This document shows, piece after piece, positions 25,301 through 33,397 of a stretch of DNA of 64,000 nt. The notes under the pieces are model-generated. The model did no database searches, was not told where the DNA came from, and saw only the letters and a program-made list of their open reading frames with translations. The position numbers were made by a program, and so were the translations under genes. The stretch is from NCBI GenBank assembly GCA_041685045.1, contig JAWLGP010000011.1, positions 1-64,000 of the forward strand, given 5' to 3'. The DNA comes from Thiohalomonas sp041685045. Its GTDB lineage: Bacteria; Pseudomonadota; Gammaproteobacteria; Thiohalomonadales; Thiohalomonadaceae. Within the stretch, counting starts at the first letter, position 1. Each line of letters opens with the position of its first letter.

Positions 25301-25756
25301 ATGATGGATGTGAAACGAGAGAGCAGCAGCGACCCGGTTGTGGAGTGGGTGACCTTCAAGCTTGCGGATGAGAAGTACGGCGTCGACGTGATGCATGTAC
25401 GCGAAGTGTTGAAGCACACTGAAATTGCGCCGGTGCCCGGTGCCCCCGAGTTCGTGCTCGGGATCATCAACCTGCGCGGCAACGTGGTGACGGTGATCGA
25501 CACCCGAAAGCGCTTCGGACTGCCCCCGGTGGTCGACGATGACGCCACCCGCATCGTCATCATCGATCGCGAGGAGGAGACCGTCGGCATGATGGTGGAC
25601 AGCGTGGCGGAAGTCGTCGACCTGAAACGCTCCGAGATCGAGCTTGCGCCCAATGTCGGTAACGATCACAGCGCGCAGTACATACATGGTGTCGCCAAAG
25701 CGGGGGATGAGCTGTTGATCCTGGTCGACCTGAACAAGCTGCTCACCCTGCACTGA
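25301..25756 (+). CDS. cheW: Chemotaxis coupling protein CheW
   Basis: A 151-residue coupling protein joining receptors to CheA. The domain is complete, with KYGVDVMHVREVLKHTEIAP, FVLGIINLRGNVVTVIDTRK and GMMVDSVAEVVDL. Length is standard. Either of two adjacent ATG codons (25301 or 25304) could be the start. It lies after parP across a repeat-filled gap. Confidence 0.95.
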   Translation: MMDVKRESSSDPVVEWVTFKLADEKYGVDVMHVREVLKHTEIAPVPGAPEFVLGIINLRGNVVTVIDTRKRFGLPPVVDDDATRIVIIDREEETVGMMVDSVAEVVDLKRSEIELAPNVGNDHSAQYIHGVAKAGDELLILVDLNKLLTLH

Positions 25757-25770
25757 GTCGGACGGTTTGA

Positions 25771-25983
25771 GTGATAAAGAGGGCCGTGACGGACATTGAG
25801 CGCATCGAGCCCGACCATCGCGTCGGGCGCCGCCGCCCGGACGAGCATCCGCCCGGTCGTCAGCGCGGTGGTGAGCCCGGCGGACAGGAGCCGCGGGATC
25901 GGGACGACCACGCCACGGAAAAGAAACCGGGCGGTGCGGGGAATGAGACGCCGGACGACGGCCACATCGACGTTTACGTATGA
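25771..25983 (+). CDS. Small hydrophilic protein coupled to the DUF2802 gene
   Basis: A possible 70-residue protein, highly charged and without hydrophobic segments, ending in DGHIDVYV. Its stop overlaps the next gene's start (TATGA at 25979-25983), the coupling seen throughout this operon. It uses a GTG start (25771, or 25786) with only a weak ribosome site. I recognise no domain. Similar short hydrophilic genes sit between cheW and DUF2802 genes in related bacteria as far as I recall, but I cannot confirm this here. Confidence 0.5.
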   Translation: MIKRAVTDIERIEPDHRVGRRRPDEHPPGRQRGGEPGGQEPRDRDDHATEKKPGGAGNETPDDGHIDVYV

Positions 25984-26372
25984 ACATGAACATCCTCTTG
26001 CCGGTTATCTTGGCGGCTGTCGGCCTGGCGGGGCTGCTGGGGGCGGTCGCGTGGGGGGCATTGCGCCAGTCGAAACGGGCGCAGGCGGAGGTGGTCAAGT
26101 CCATCCAGCGGGACCTGCGCGCGCTCTGCAGCGCCGCGGTAACCCTGGGCGATCGGGTCAACCGCCTGGAACAACAGGTGCGGGCGCTCGCTTCATATCA
26201 GGAGGAACTCGGGATGCGCCAGGACCGAATGGCCCAGAGCCGGGGACCTTCCTACGAACAGGCGATCAAGATGGTGCACAAGGGGGCGAGTGTCGAGGAT
26301 TTGGTGGAGCTATGCGGCCTGGCACGGGGGGAGGCCGAGCTCATCACAATGATGCATCGTTACCGCCACTGA
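25980..26372 (+). CDS. DUF2802 membrane-anchored coiled-coil protein
   Basis: A 130-residue protein with one N-terminal helix (about 5-27), a charged coiled-coil (28-80) and a conserved C-terminal segment SYEQAIKMVHKGASVEDLVE and GEAELITMMHRY. This C-terminal motif defines DUF2802, found at the end of flagellar/chemotaxis operons in gammaproteobacteria. Its function is unknown. The gene converges on the flhB-like gene and their 3' ends overlap by 29 bases. Confidence 0.85.
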   Translation: MNMNILLPVILAAVGLAGLLGAVAWGALRQSKRAQAEVVKSIQRDLRALCSAAVTLGDRVNRLEQQVRALASYQEELGMRQDRMAQSRGPSYEQAIKMVHKGASVEDLVELCGLARGEAELITMMHRYRH

Positions 26373-26670
26373 CCGTCGCCTCGTCCTGTGGGCACCAGTG
26401 TTTGGGAAATTTGCCCGTGACGACGTAGGCGAAGGCGATCACCTCGGCAACGGCCACGTAGAGCTCGCGAGGGATTTCGGCGCCCAAATCGAGCTGCGCG
26501 AGCAGTGCCGTCAATTCATCATTCTCCTTCAGAGGGATGCCGTGCTGTTTGGCGGCCGCCACAATCTCTTCCGCCAGTGCGCCGCGCCCCTTGGCGGTGA
26601 TGCGCGGGGTGGTCTCCCCGTCGTAAACCAGGGCAATTGCGGTGCGCGTTGGTTTTCCCGTGTCTGCCAT
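26344..26670 (-). CDS. FlhB C-terminal-domain homologue (FlhX/EscU-YscU-HrcU family)
   Basis: A 108-residue soluble protein equivalent to only the cytoplasmic domain of FlhB. AIALVYDGETTPRITAKGRG replaces the autocleavage region: it begins where the segment after NPTH would begin, so no cleavage is expected. LAAQLDLGAEIPRELYVAVA-like sequence and VIAFAYVVTGK follow. In other bacteria such proteins can replace the cleaved FlhB fragment. Its start codon directly follows the fliK stop, so the two are translated together. Confidence 0.88.
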   Translation of the reverse strand: MADTGKPTRTAIALVYDGETTPRITAKGRGALAEEIVAAAKQHGIPLKENDELTALLAQLDLGAEIPRELYVAVAEVIAFAYVVTGKFPKHWCPQDEATVSGGNDASL

Positions 26671-28011
26671 TCAGGCCTTCTCGCTGAGCAGCCAGTCGCG
26701 CGACAGGTCCTCAATCCACGTCTCATCCGAGGCGACGGGCCCGGTGTGGACGCCGAGATTGCCGGTTTGCAGGCCCTGCTCGCGCAGGCGTGCACGCAAC
26801 AGCTCGATCTGTCCGCGAAACAGTTCGGATGTCGCCTCCCGCTCGGCCTGGAACACGGCCGATACGACACCGTCGAACAGCATGACCGCAATCCGGATCG
26901 CGCCCCATCCGGCGGGCTGGAGGTGAAGCGTCACCGACCAGGAGGGGGGCGCGCCCGCGGCTGACGGCTTGCCGCGCCGAATACGCAGCCGCAGCGGTTC
27001 GCAGGCGTTGCCGTCGTGCACCGGGATTTCGAACAGCCATGCCGGTTCTTCCTTGCCCTCCTGGGCGATCGAACTCACCAGTTGATGGGTCTGCACCCGT
27101 GCCAGCGCCGTGCCGAGCTGCTGTATCAGTCCCCGCAGCAGAGACAGCTGCGGCAACGGGGTCAGCCGGCTGCGGTCATGGCCTCGCAGGTTCACTCGCG
27201 CACGCAGGGCGACGCCGGCAAGCGGGGGAAACGGTGGCAGCGCTTGCGGTGCGACCGGGCCGGGCGCTTGCGGGGCCACAGGTCGGGGCGCCGTTCCGGC
27301 CGGGGGCGCAGCAAACAGCAAACGGATCGGCCGCAGGTTGGCAGCGACCTGTGTGGTGGCACCACCGCGCGACTCGCTGGCGCTCCGGCTCTCCCCTTTG
27401 GTCCCGGCCGTGCCCTGCCGGGTTTCGGCCTCCTGGCGGATCGCCTGCGCCAACAGCCGCAGCAACAGCCCTTTGAAGTCGTGACCGGGATCCGACGAGC
27501 CGGCGGCAAGGCGGCTCTCCAGCAGCAATCCCGAATCGCGCAGGGCGCCCGCGAGTCCATCGGCGGTGGCCAGTCTTTCCGGGGTGGGCAGGCGGTTCAA
27601 AAGTTCTCGGACGGTCTCACGCAGTGTTTGCGGCAGCGGGTCGGAAAGCGGAGCCTCCAACAGCAGCGGCAGCCGGGTCAGCAGTGTCTGCAGGGGCGCC
27701 TGGCGCGGCAGGGCGGCGCGCAGGGCATTGGCCAGCACATCCGCTGCAGGCCGATCGCGCAGGACCCGCAACAGCAGCCGCGAACCGTCGTGCTCGACAC
27801 GTAGGCTGAGTCGCTCGCCGGGGCACAGCGCTGCCTTGGTGCCGACCTCCAGCACGCGGCCACCACCGAACTCCAGCTGGGCGGTTTCACCCCGCTGCCG
27901 AATCACAGTGGCGGAGACCACCTGCCCCACTCGCAGGCCCGCGACAACACCGTCCGGCCGTTTCAGCGCCAGCAGTGTTGCTGTATTTGAGGAGGGGGCC
28001 GCGGTTTCCAT
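26671..28011 (-). CDS. fliK: Flagellar hook-length control protein FliK
   Basis: A 446-residue protein: an N-terminal beta-rich part (about 20-80), a long Ala/Pro/Leu-rich middle (about 90-300) and a C-terminal hook-length control domain (about 320-425) with SVTLHLQPAGWGAIRIAVML and SELFRGQIELLRARLREQGL. FliK measures the hook and triggers FlhB to switch export specificity. It is unusual in lying with the flhB-like gene, away from fliL, on the opposite strand. Identity rests on the C-terminal domain and context. Confidence 0.82.
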   Translation of the reverse strand: METAAPSSNTATLLALKRPDGVVAGLRVGQVVSATVIRQRGETAQLEFGGGRVLEVGTKAALCPGERLSLRVEHDGSRLLLRVLRDRPAADVLANALRAALPRQAPLQTLLTRLPLLLEAPLSDPLPQTLRETVRELLNRLPTPERLATADGLAGALRDSGLLLESRLAAGSSDPGHDFKGLLLRLLAQAIRQEAETRQGTAGTKGESRSASESRGGATTQVAANLRPIRLLFAAPPAGTAPRPVAPQAPGPVAPQALPPFPPLAGVALRARVNLRGHDRSRLTPLPQLSLLRGLIQQLGTALARVQTHQLVSSIAQEGKEEPAWLFEIPVHDGNACEPLRLRIRRGKPSAAGAPPSWSVTLHLQPAGWGAIRIAVMLFDGVVSAVFQAEREATSELFRGQIELLRARLREQGLQTGNLGVHTGPVASDETWIEDLSRDWLLSEKA

Positions 28012-28088
28012 CGGGGCGCGTGTACAGGCTTCGGTCGGTTCGCTTATGATGCGCTCTCGGCCATGCTATCGGCCGGTTTTATCGGATC

Positions 28089-28898
28089 ATGAAGACACAC
28101 GTGGAGCAGAACTGGTACGTGCGCTCGCGGGGCGAGGTGCGCGGGCCCTTCCCGGCCGGCCTGGTCTCCCGCTATGTCCTGCTGGGCCGAATCGCGCTGA
28201 GTGACGAGGTGAGCGCCGATCGCGGACAGTGGAACCGGGTCGACCAAGTGCCGGCACTGATCCCCGCGGTCATGCGGGCGGCGGATGCCTGCCCGGCCGA
28301 CGAGGCAGCCCTGGCGCATCTGGAGGCGGCCCGCCGCTGGGCGGATGAACTGCGCACGCCGCACAAACCCAATGCCGATGACCGCCATACCTCCCGCTGG
28401 CGCACTTATCTCTCGGTATTCGGAATCCTGTTGGCAGTCGGTGCCGTACCCGTACTGCTCCCCAAACCGCCGGGCATCGCCGAACCCCAATGCCATGCCG
28501 CGCCAGCGCCGGGGGTGATCTGGCGCGACTGTCTGCTGGCGGGCAGTGAACTCGCCAACGTGGACCTGGCCGGTGCCGTGCTGCAAAGCGCCGATCTTCA
28601 GGGTTCCCTGTTGCGTGCCGCCAATCTGAGCGCTGCCGATCTCTCCTATGCCAACCTCAGCGTCGCCAAGCTGCGTGGTGCAAATCTCACGGGTTCCCGG
28701 CTGTTGGGGACCGATCTGCGCGGCAGCGACCTGTCCGATGCGAACCTGCGCGGGGCCGACCTCTCCTACGCGGACCTGAGCGGTGCTGAACTGGGTGGTG
28801 CCGATTTCGGCGAAGCCCGTCTGGACCATGCGATCTGGGTTGACGGCCTGACCTGTTTGCCCGGATCGCTCGGTGAATGCCGGCTGGGGCGCCGCTAA
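28089..28898 (+). CDS. GYF-like domain / membrane helix / pentapeptide-repeat protein
   Basis: A 269-residue protein in three parts. Residues 5-60 (NWYVRSRGEVRGPFPAGLV) resemble the GYF_2-type domain of bacterial membrane proteins. A single helix lies at about 104-120 (YLSVFGILLAVGAVPVLL). Residues 150-255 are about 20 pentapeptide repeats of the A(D/N)Lxx type (ADLQG, ANLSA, ADLSY, ANLRG), which form a quadrilateral beta-helix. The repeat domain should be periplasmic if the N-terminus is cytoplasmic. The function is unknown. Its 3' end overlaps the AMMECR1-like gene by four bases, in convergent orientation. Confidence 0.8.
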   Translation: MKTHVEQNWYVRSRGEVRGPFPAGLVSRYVLLGRIALSDEVSADRGQWNRVDQVPALIPAVMRAADACPADEAALAHLEAARRWADELRTPHKPNADDRHTSRWRTYLSVFGILLAVGAVPVLLPKPPGIAEPQCHAAPAPGVIWRDCLLAGSELANVDLAGAVLQSADLQGSLLRAANLSAADLSYANLSVAKLRGANLTGSRLLGTDLRGSDLSDANLRGADLSYADLSGAELGGADFGEARLDHAIWVDGLTCLPGSLGECRLGRR

Positions 28899-29518
28899 TC
28901 CAAACGGTCGGTGCCGGGTTCCGCTTCCGCGGCGCTGCTCTCGACCTGGCGGCCGAAGGACTCGGTCCGATAGCGTGAAAACTGGATGGTGTCCGACCAA
29001 TAGCCGGGTGGCAGGCCTGCCTTGAGGCGGAGGTGATCGAGAAACGCGCGTGGCTCCGGCAGGGAATCCCAGACCGCCGGCAGAAACGTGGCGCGATGGC
29101 CCCGCTCCTCCAGAACCAGACCGTCAACGCCGGGGCTCAAATTCACGAGCAGATCCTGTTCGGAGTCGACCGGAAACGCTTCGGGCCGGGTGAGGACCGA
29201 GATATCGATCTCGAGACCGTCCCACTCCCGCTCCGAAAGCGGTGGGAATCGCGGATCGCGGAAGGCAGCGGCAAAGGCGTTTTCCGCCACGTCGGTCGCC
29301 AGTGGACGCCGCGCCTCGAGGGAGCCGATACAGCCTCGTAGGTTACCCGAGCGGTGTAGGGTGACGAAACAGGCGCCCGGTTCGGCGAGCAACGGGTCAT
29401 AGTCGCCAGAGGTTACGACCAAAGGCAGACCGCGACTGAGACCATGACGGATCGAAGCTTCGGCGAGTCGCAGCAGACACGCCTTCTGGTGGTCGCTGAA
29501 CATCAGATCAGTACCCAT
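28895..29518 (-). CDS. amrA: AmmeMemoRadiSam system protein A (AMMECR1 domain)
   Basis: A 207-residue AMMECR1-domain protein. Diagnostic segments are GACFVTLHRSGNLRGCIGSL (about 49-68) and DPRFPPLSEREWDGLEIDIS. This family is a conserved partner of a MEMO1 homologue and a radical SAM enzyme, and all three are present here. The reaction is not known to me. The gene overlaps the upstream MEMO-like gene by 16 bases, so they form one transcription unit. Confidence 0.9.
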   Translation of the reverse strand: MGTDLMFSDHQKACLLRLAEASIRHGLSRGLPLVVTSGDYDPLLAEPGACFVTLHRSGNLRGCIGSLEARRPLATDVAENAFAAAFRDPRFPPLSEREWDGLEIDISVLTRPEAFPVDSEQDLLVNLSPGVDGLVLEERGHRATFLPAVWDSLPEPRAFLDHLRLKAGLPPGYWSDTIQFSRYRTESFGRQVESSAAEAEPGTDRLD

Positions 29519-30291
29519 GCACCGTAACCGACGACCTGGTCGCGCGGACCGGCGGTGTCGCCGGAATTGCGCAGGTCCAGCGTCTCCACCTGCAGTCCCT
29601 TGCGACGGGCCAGCACCAGCAGTCCGCCGATGGGGTTGCGGCCACAGGCGTGTTCGTAACGAATCGCGGTGGCGTCGAGCCGTTCGATGGCCGTACAGGT
29701 GGCCCGGTCCAGCTCGCGGGCGGCTGCGTAGCTTTGGTAATGACTCAAGTCCGAGCTGATGACGATGACAGTCTCCTCACCGCCCCAGAGCAGTTCCAGC
29801 ACCTCGGCCGTCTGCTCCGGTGGGGCATCGCCGACCACCAGCGGCACCAGACTGAAGTTCCCCAGTACCGCTTGCAGAAACGGCAGGTGGACCTCCAGGC
29901 TGTGTTCCATCTGGTGGGCCGCGTCCAGCCGCACGACCTGGGGGAGTTTCTCCACCGTTTCGATGGCGGCGCGGTCCAGCGGGATGTCGCCCAGTGGCGT
30001 ATGGAAAAGGTCCGCGCCGCTGCTGGCGAGCCCCAGCAGCGGCACCCGGTGCGAGGGTCCGAGCAGGACCACGCGGCTGATCCGCTCACGGGCCGGTACC
30101 AGCCGGGCATAGGCATGGGCCGCAATCGGGCCGGAATAGATGTAACCGGCATGCGGTGCGATGATCGCCTTCGGTATGGGTGCCGAGGTCGCCGGCACCT
30201 CGCAGAGCATCGCGTCCACCGTCCCGCGTAGCTCGGCGGCTTCGGCCGGGTAGAACATACCAGCGACCGCCGGTTGTCGGACCGTTGTCAT
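29503..30291 (-). CDS. amrB: AmmeMemoRadiSam system protein B (MEMO1 family)
   Basis: A 262-residue MEMO1-like protein, related in fold to extradiol dioxygenases. Signatures are PAVAGMFYPA, IIAPHAGYIYSGPIAAHAYA, LLGPSHRVPL, MEHSLEVHLPFLQ and VISSDLSHY. The histidines in PHAGY, PSH and EHS are likely metal ligands. I chose ATG 30291 (MTTVRQPAVAG); the frame extends upstream but that part is not conserved. It is divergent from the radical SAM partner gene, 228 bases away. Confidence 0.9.
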   Translation of the reverse strand: MTTVRQPAVAGMFYPAEAAELRGTVDAMLCEVPATSAPIPKAIIAPHAGYIYSGPIAAHAYARLVPARERISRVVLLGPSHRVPLLGLASSGADLFHTPLGDIPLDRAAIETVEKLPQVVRLDAAHQMEHSLEVHLPFLQAVLGNFSLVPLVVGDAPPEQTAEVLELLWGGEETVIVISSDLSHYQSYAAARELDRATCTAIERLDATAIRYEHACGRNPIGGLLVLARRKGLQVETLDLRNSGDTAGPRDQVVGYGAWVLI

Positions 30292-30519
30292 GGTGATCGG
30301 CTTCCTGTTCGATGGCTGCGGGTGGATCATACAACGCCGACGGCGTACGTGGCGGGGCAACGCGCTGCGGCCCACTGCGGGCCCTACGGCTTGGAACGAA
30401 CATGACCGCCGATCGTTCCCCGCCGACCAAGGCATCGTTCCCTCGTGCGATCGGACCAGCAAGGCCGCGCGGAACCAGTGAATAATTTCGCGTGGTCGTG
30501 GTCAAACCGGTAACCGGAA

Positions 30520-31659
30520 ATGGATGGAGACATGAGTCGAACCGAACGCCCGGAGGACTTCGCGCCGGGTTCCCTGAAAGAGACCCGCTATTGGCACCGG
30601 CTGGAAGACGGCCGGGTGCAGTGCGATCTTTGCCCTCGCTATTGCAAGCTTCACGAAGGTCAGCGCGGCCTCTGTTTCGTGCGCGCAAACCTCGGCGGCC
30701 GGATCATGCTCACCACCTATGGCCGCTCCAGCGGCTTTTGCGTCGACCCAATCGAAAAGAAGCCGCTCAACCACTTCCTGCCGGGCACGCCGATCCTCTC
30801 CTTCGGCACCGCCGGCTGCAATCTCGCCTGCAAGTTCTGCCAGAACTGGGACATCTCCAAGTCCCGCGAGACGGATACCCTTATGGACCGCGCCGAGCCG
30901 GAGGTGATCGCCCGTGCAGCGGAGGACTTGGGCTGTCGCAGTGTCGCCTACACCTACAACGACCCGGTGATCTTCCTCGAGTACGCCATCGACGTGGCGC
31001 GCGCCTGCCGCGAACGCGGCATCAGGTCGGTGGCGGTCACTGCGGGCTACATCAGCGAGGTACCACGCAAGGAATTCTTTGCCTGGATGGATGCGGCCAA
31101 TGTCGACCTCAAGGGATTCACCGAGGCGTTCTACTACAAGCTGACCGGCGCGCACCTGCAACCGGTGCTCGACACATTGGTCTATCTGGCCCGGGAGACG
31201 GACGTGTGGGTGGAACTCACCACACTGCTGATACCGGGGCACAACGATTCGGAAGAAGAGCTCGACGCCATGACCCGCTGGGTGGTGAAGGAGCTGGGTC
31301 CGCAGGTGCCGATGCACTTCACCGCCTTTCATCCAGACTGGAAAATGCGCGATGTGCCGCCGACATCCGCCGCGACCCTGTCCCGTGCCCGTCAGATAGC
31401 CATGAACAACGGCGTCCGTTACGCCTACACCGGCAATGTCCACGACGAGCACGGCGGCAGCACCTGGTGCCATCACTGCGGCACGCGGCTGATCGGGCGC
31501 GACTGGTACGTGATTACGGATTGGAACCTGACCGACGACGGCCACTGCTCCCGTTGCGGCACCCGCTGTGCCGGCGTATTCGACGGACCGGCCGGAGACT
31601 GGGGCGCGCGCCGGCGTCCGGTCCGTTTGCAGGATTACGTCACGACATCAGTCAGGTAA
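30520..31659 (+). CDS. amrS: AmmeMemoRadiSam system radical SAM enzyme
   Basis: A 379-residue radical SAM protein. The [4Fe-4S] site is Cys100, Cys104 and Cys107 in GTAGCNLACKFCQNW. An N-terminal cysteine cluster (CDLCPRYC, residues 35-42, plus Cys52) and C-terminal CHHCGT and CSRCGTRC pairs suggest extra metal sites. It resembles pyruvate formate-lyase activases but belongs with the AMMECR1/MEMO genes next to it. ATG 30532 is an alternative start. Substrate unknown. Confidence 0.9.
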   Translation: MDGDMSRTERPEDFAPGSLKETRYWHRLEDGRVQCDLCPRYCKLHEGQRGLCFVRANLGGRIMLTTYGRSSGFCVDPIEKKPLNHFLPGTPILSFGTAGCNLACKFCQNWDISKSRETDTLMDRAEPEVIARAAEDLGCRSVAYTYNDPVIFLEYAIDVARACRERGIRSVAVTAGYISEVPRKEFFAWMDAANVDLKGFTEAFYYKLTGAHLQPVLDTLVYLARETDVWVELTTLLIPGHNDSEEELDAMTRWVVKELGPQVPMHFTAFHPDWKMRDVPPTSAATLSRARQIAMNNGVRYAYTGNVHDEHGGSTWCHHCGTRLIGRDWYVITDWNLTDDGHCSRCGTRCAGVFDGPAGDWGARRRPVRLQDYVTTSVR

Positions 31660-31702
31660 GCGGTTAGAATGGCGCGACATTCTTCAGCCATCAAACCGCA
31701 TT

Positions 31703-32461
31703 ATGTCCCCGAAATTACCGCGCCTGGCAGTGGTCGCGCTGCTGGTATGTGGCGGAGCATCGGCGGAGGAGGGCGCTGAGGCCAATACCACTGCTGTTGA
31801 GGATGTGTCCACCGGAGCCAGCTCCCACTGGGACGGCACCGTCGAAGTCGGCCTGATCGCCACCAGTGGAAACAGCGATACGCAAAGCTTCAACGCCAAG
31901 CTCTCACTTCAGAAAGACGAGTTTCCCTGGCGCCATGAGTTCCGCATGGAAGCTTTGCGCGCCGCCGATGACAGCGGTACCACGGCGGAGCGCTACACCG
32001 CCGCCGGCAAGAGCGATTACCGCCTGGATGAATTCCGCTACGTCTACGGCACCCTGCGCTACGAAGACGACCGCTTCTCCGGCTTTGACTACCGGGTGTC
32101 AGAGACGCTCGGTTACGGTCACCGCGTACTCGACCGCGACGGCATCTGGCTCGACCTCGAGATCGGTGCCGGTGCCCGTCACAGCAAGCCGATTGGCTGC
32201 GAGCGCACCGACGAGGCGATCGCGCGAGTGGCGGAGAACTTCGGTTGGCAGATCAGTCCGAGCGCCGAACTGAACGAGCGGGTCTTCATCGAAACCGGTA
32301 GCGACAACACCTATACCGAAGCGGAAGTCGGTCTGAAACTGCGCATCAACGGCAATCTCGCCACCCGCATCAGCTACAACGTCCGTCACAACAGCGACGT
32401 GCCCCCCGGTACCGAAAATACCGACACCACCACCTCGGTAACCCTGGTCTACGACTTCTGA
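31703..32461 (+). CDS. DUF481 (YdiY-like) outer-membrane beta-barrel protein
   Basis: A 252-residue protein with a signal peptide (cleavage near residue 21, after ASA) and a barrel of alternating strands: WDGTVEVGLIATSGNSDTQS, FNAKLSLQKDE, RYVYGTLRYEDDRFSGFDYR and a final strand TTSVTLVYDF. The terminal aromatic is typical of outer-membrane proteins. The function is unknown; related proteins respond to acid or salt. ATG 31703 is chosen because an upstream frame would lie inside the radical SAM gene. Confidence 0.85.
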   Translation: MSPKLPRLAVVALLVCGGASAEEGAEANTTAVEDVSTGASSHWDGTVEVGLIATSGNSDTQSFNAKLSLQKDEFPWRHEFRMEALRAADDSGTTAERYTAAGKSDYRLDEFRYVYGTLRYEDDRFSGFDYRVSETLGYGHRVLDRDGIWLDLEIGAGARHSKPIGCERTDEAIARVAENFGWQISPSAELNERVFIETGSDNTYTEAEVGLKLRINGNLATRISYNVRHNSDVPPGTENTDTTTSVTLVYDF

Positions 32462-32468
32462 TTTAAAA

Positions 32469-32586
32469 ACTTGTCGCAGAGGCGCAGATCGTAGGATGGG
32501 CAAAGCGCAGCGTGCCCATCGATATGTTTTGTCGATGGGCACGTCGCTGCGCTCCTTTGCCCATCCTACCTGTCTGCGACAAGTCT
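32469..32586. repeat. Nested palindromic repeat between the DUF481 gene and mog
   Basis: The outer arms are CTTGTCGCAGAGGCGCAGA and CTGTCTGCGACAAG. Inside lies a second palindrome, GTAGGATGGGCAAAGCGCAG and CGTGCCCATCGA, mirrored by TCGATGGGCACG and CTTTGCCCATCCTAC. The inner element also occurs at 40241-40325 and the outer one in 33248-33378. Confidence 0.85.
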
Positions 32587-32619
32587 TTTCACGGGGCTGG
32601 CGCCATGTTCGGGTACACG

Positions 32620-32625
32620 TATAAT
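32620..32625 (+). promoter_or_regulatory. Possible -10 box (TATAAT) upstream of mog
   Basis: A perfect TATAAT lies 29 bases before the mog start. No good -35 is seen at 16-18 bases, so this is a candidate only. Confidence 0.35.
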
Positions 32626-32653
32626 GACGGACTAATTTACGCAGGTATCTGAT

Positions 32654-33208
32654 ATGGCTGAGCAGAGCGTACGCATCGGTATCGTGACCGTCTCCGACCG
32701 CGCCAGCCGCGGGGAGTATGAGGACCTGGGCGGTCCGGCTATCCGCGAGTGGCTGGACAAGGCCCTGACCACCCCGTGGGAGCCGGTGGCGCGACTGGTG
32801 CCGGACGAGCAGGAGCAGGTCGAGGCGGCGCTGAAGATGCTGTGCGACGTTGAACGCTGCTGCCTGGTGGTGACCACCGGCGGTACCGGCCCGGCCCCGC
32901 GGGACATCACCCCGGAGGCGACCGAGGCGGTCTGCGACAAACTGCTCGACGGCTTCGGCGAGCAGATGCGGGCGGTCTCCCTGAAGTTCGTGCCGACCGC
33001 CATCCTCTCCCGCCAGATCGCCGGGATCCGCGGCCGCTCCCTGATCATCAACCTGCCCGGCAAGCCCTCGGCCATTGCCGACTGCCTGGATGCCGTGTTT
33101 CCGGCCGTGCCGTACTGCATCGACCTCATCGAAGGCCCTTACCTCGAGACCGACGAAGCGGTCATCAAGGCCTTCCGCCCCAAGCACGCCGTCAAAAAGG
33201 GCGGGTAA
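32654..33208 (+). CDS. mog: Molybdopterin adenylyltransferase
   Basis: A 184-residue MogA-type enzyme that adenylates molybdopterin before molybdate insertion. Motifs are VSDRASRGEYEDLGGPAI, VVTTGGTGPAPRDITPEA (about 74-91) and INLPGKPSAIADCLDAVFPA. The form starting with ASRGEYED is MogA rather than the MoaB branch. No molybdoenzyme gene is nearby. Confidence 0.93.
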   Translation: MAEQSVRIGIVTVSDRASRGEYEDLGGPAIREWLDKALTTPWEPVARLVPDEQEQVEAALKMLCDVERCCLVVTTGGTGPAPRDITPEATEAVCDKLLDGFGEQMRAVSLKFVPTAILSRQIAGIRGRSLIINLPGKPSAIADCLDAVFPAVPYCIDLIEGPYLETDEAVIKAFRPKHAVKKGG

Positions 33209-33247
33209 GCGCCTGCGCCTGCGGTTAGAATCGTGCCGGGAAAAATC

Positions 33248-33378
33248 TGTCGCAGAGGCGCAGAGGCACGGAGGGGTTGTAGGGTGTGGTGAGGAACGAA
33301 CCGCACCGTCCCGCGACCGATGCGGTTCGTTCCTCACCACATCCTACGATCCGCCTGCATCTCTGCGCCTCTGCGACC
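33248..33378. repeat. Nested palindromic repeat between mog and prmB
   Basis: The outer arms GTCGCAGAGGCGCAGAGGCA (33249-33268) and TCTGCGCCTCTGCGAC (33361-33376) enclose a GAACCGCACC-family palindrome with its own arms (33279-33308 and 33320-33348). One dispersed repeat appears to have inserted in the loop of another. Confidence 0.85.
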
Positions 33379-33397
33379 TTCTTTTGGATTTCAACGC

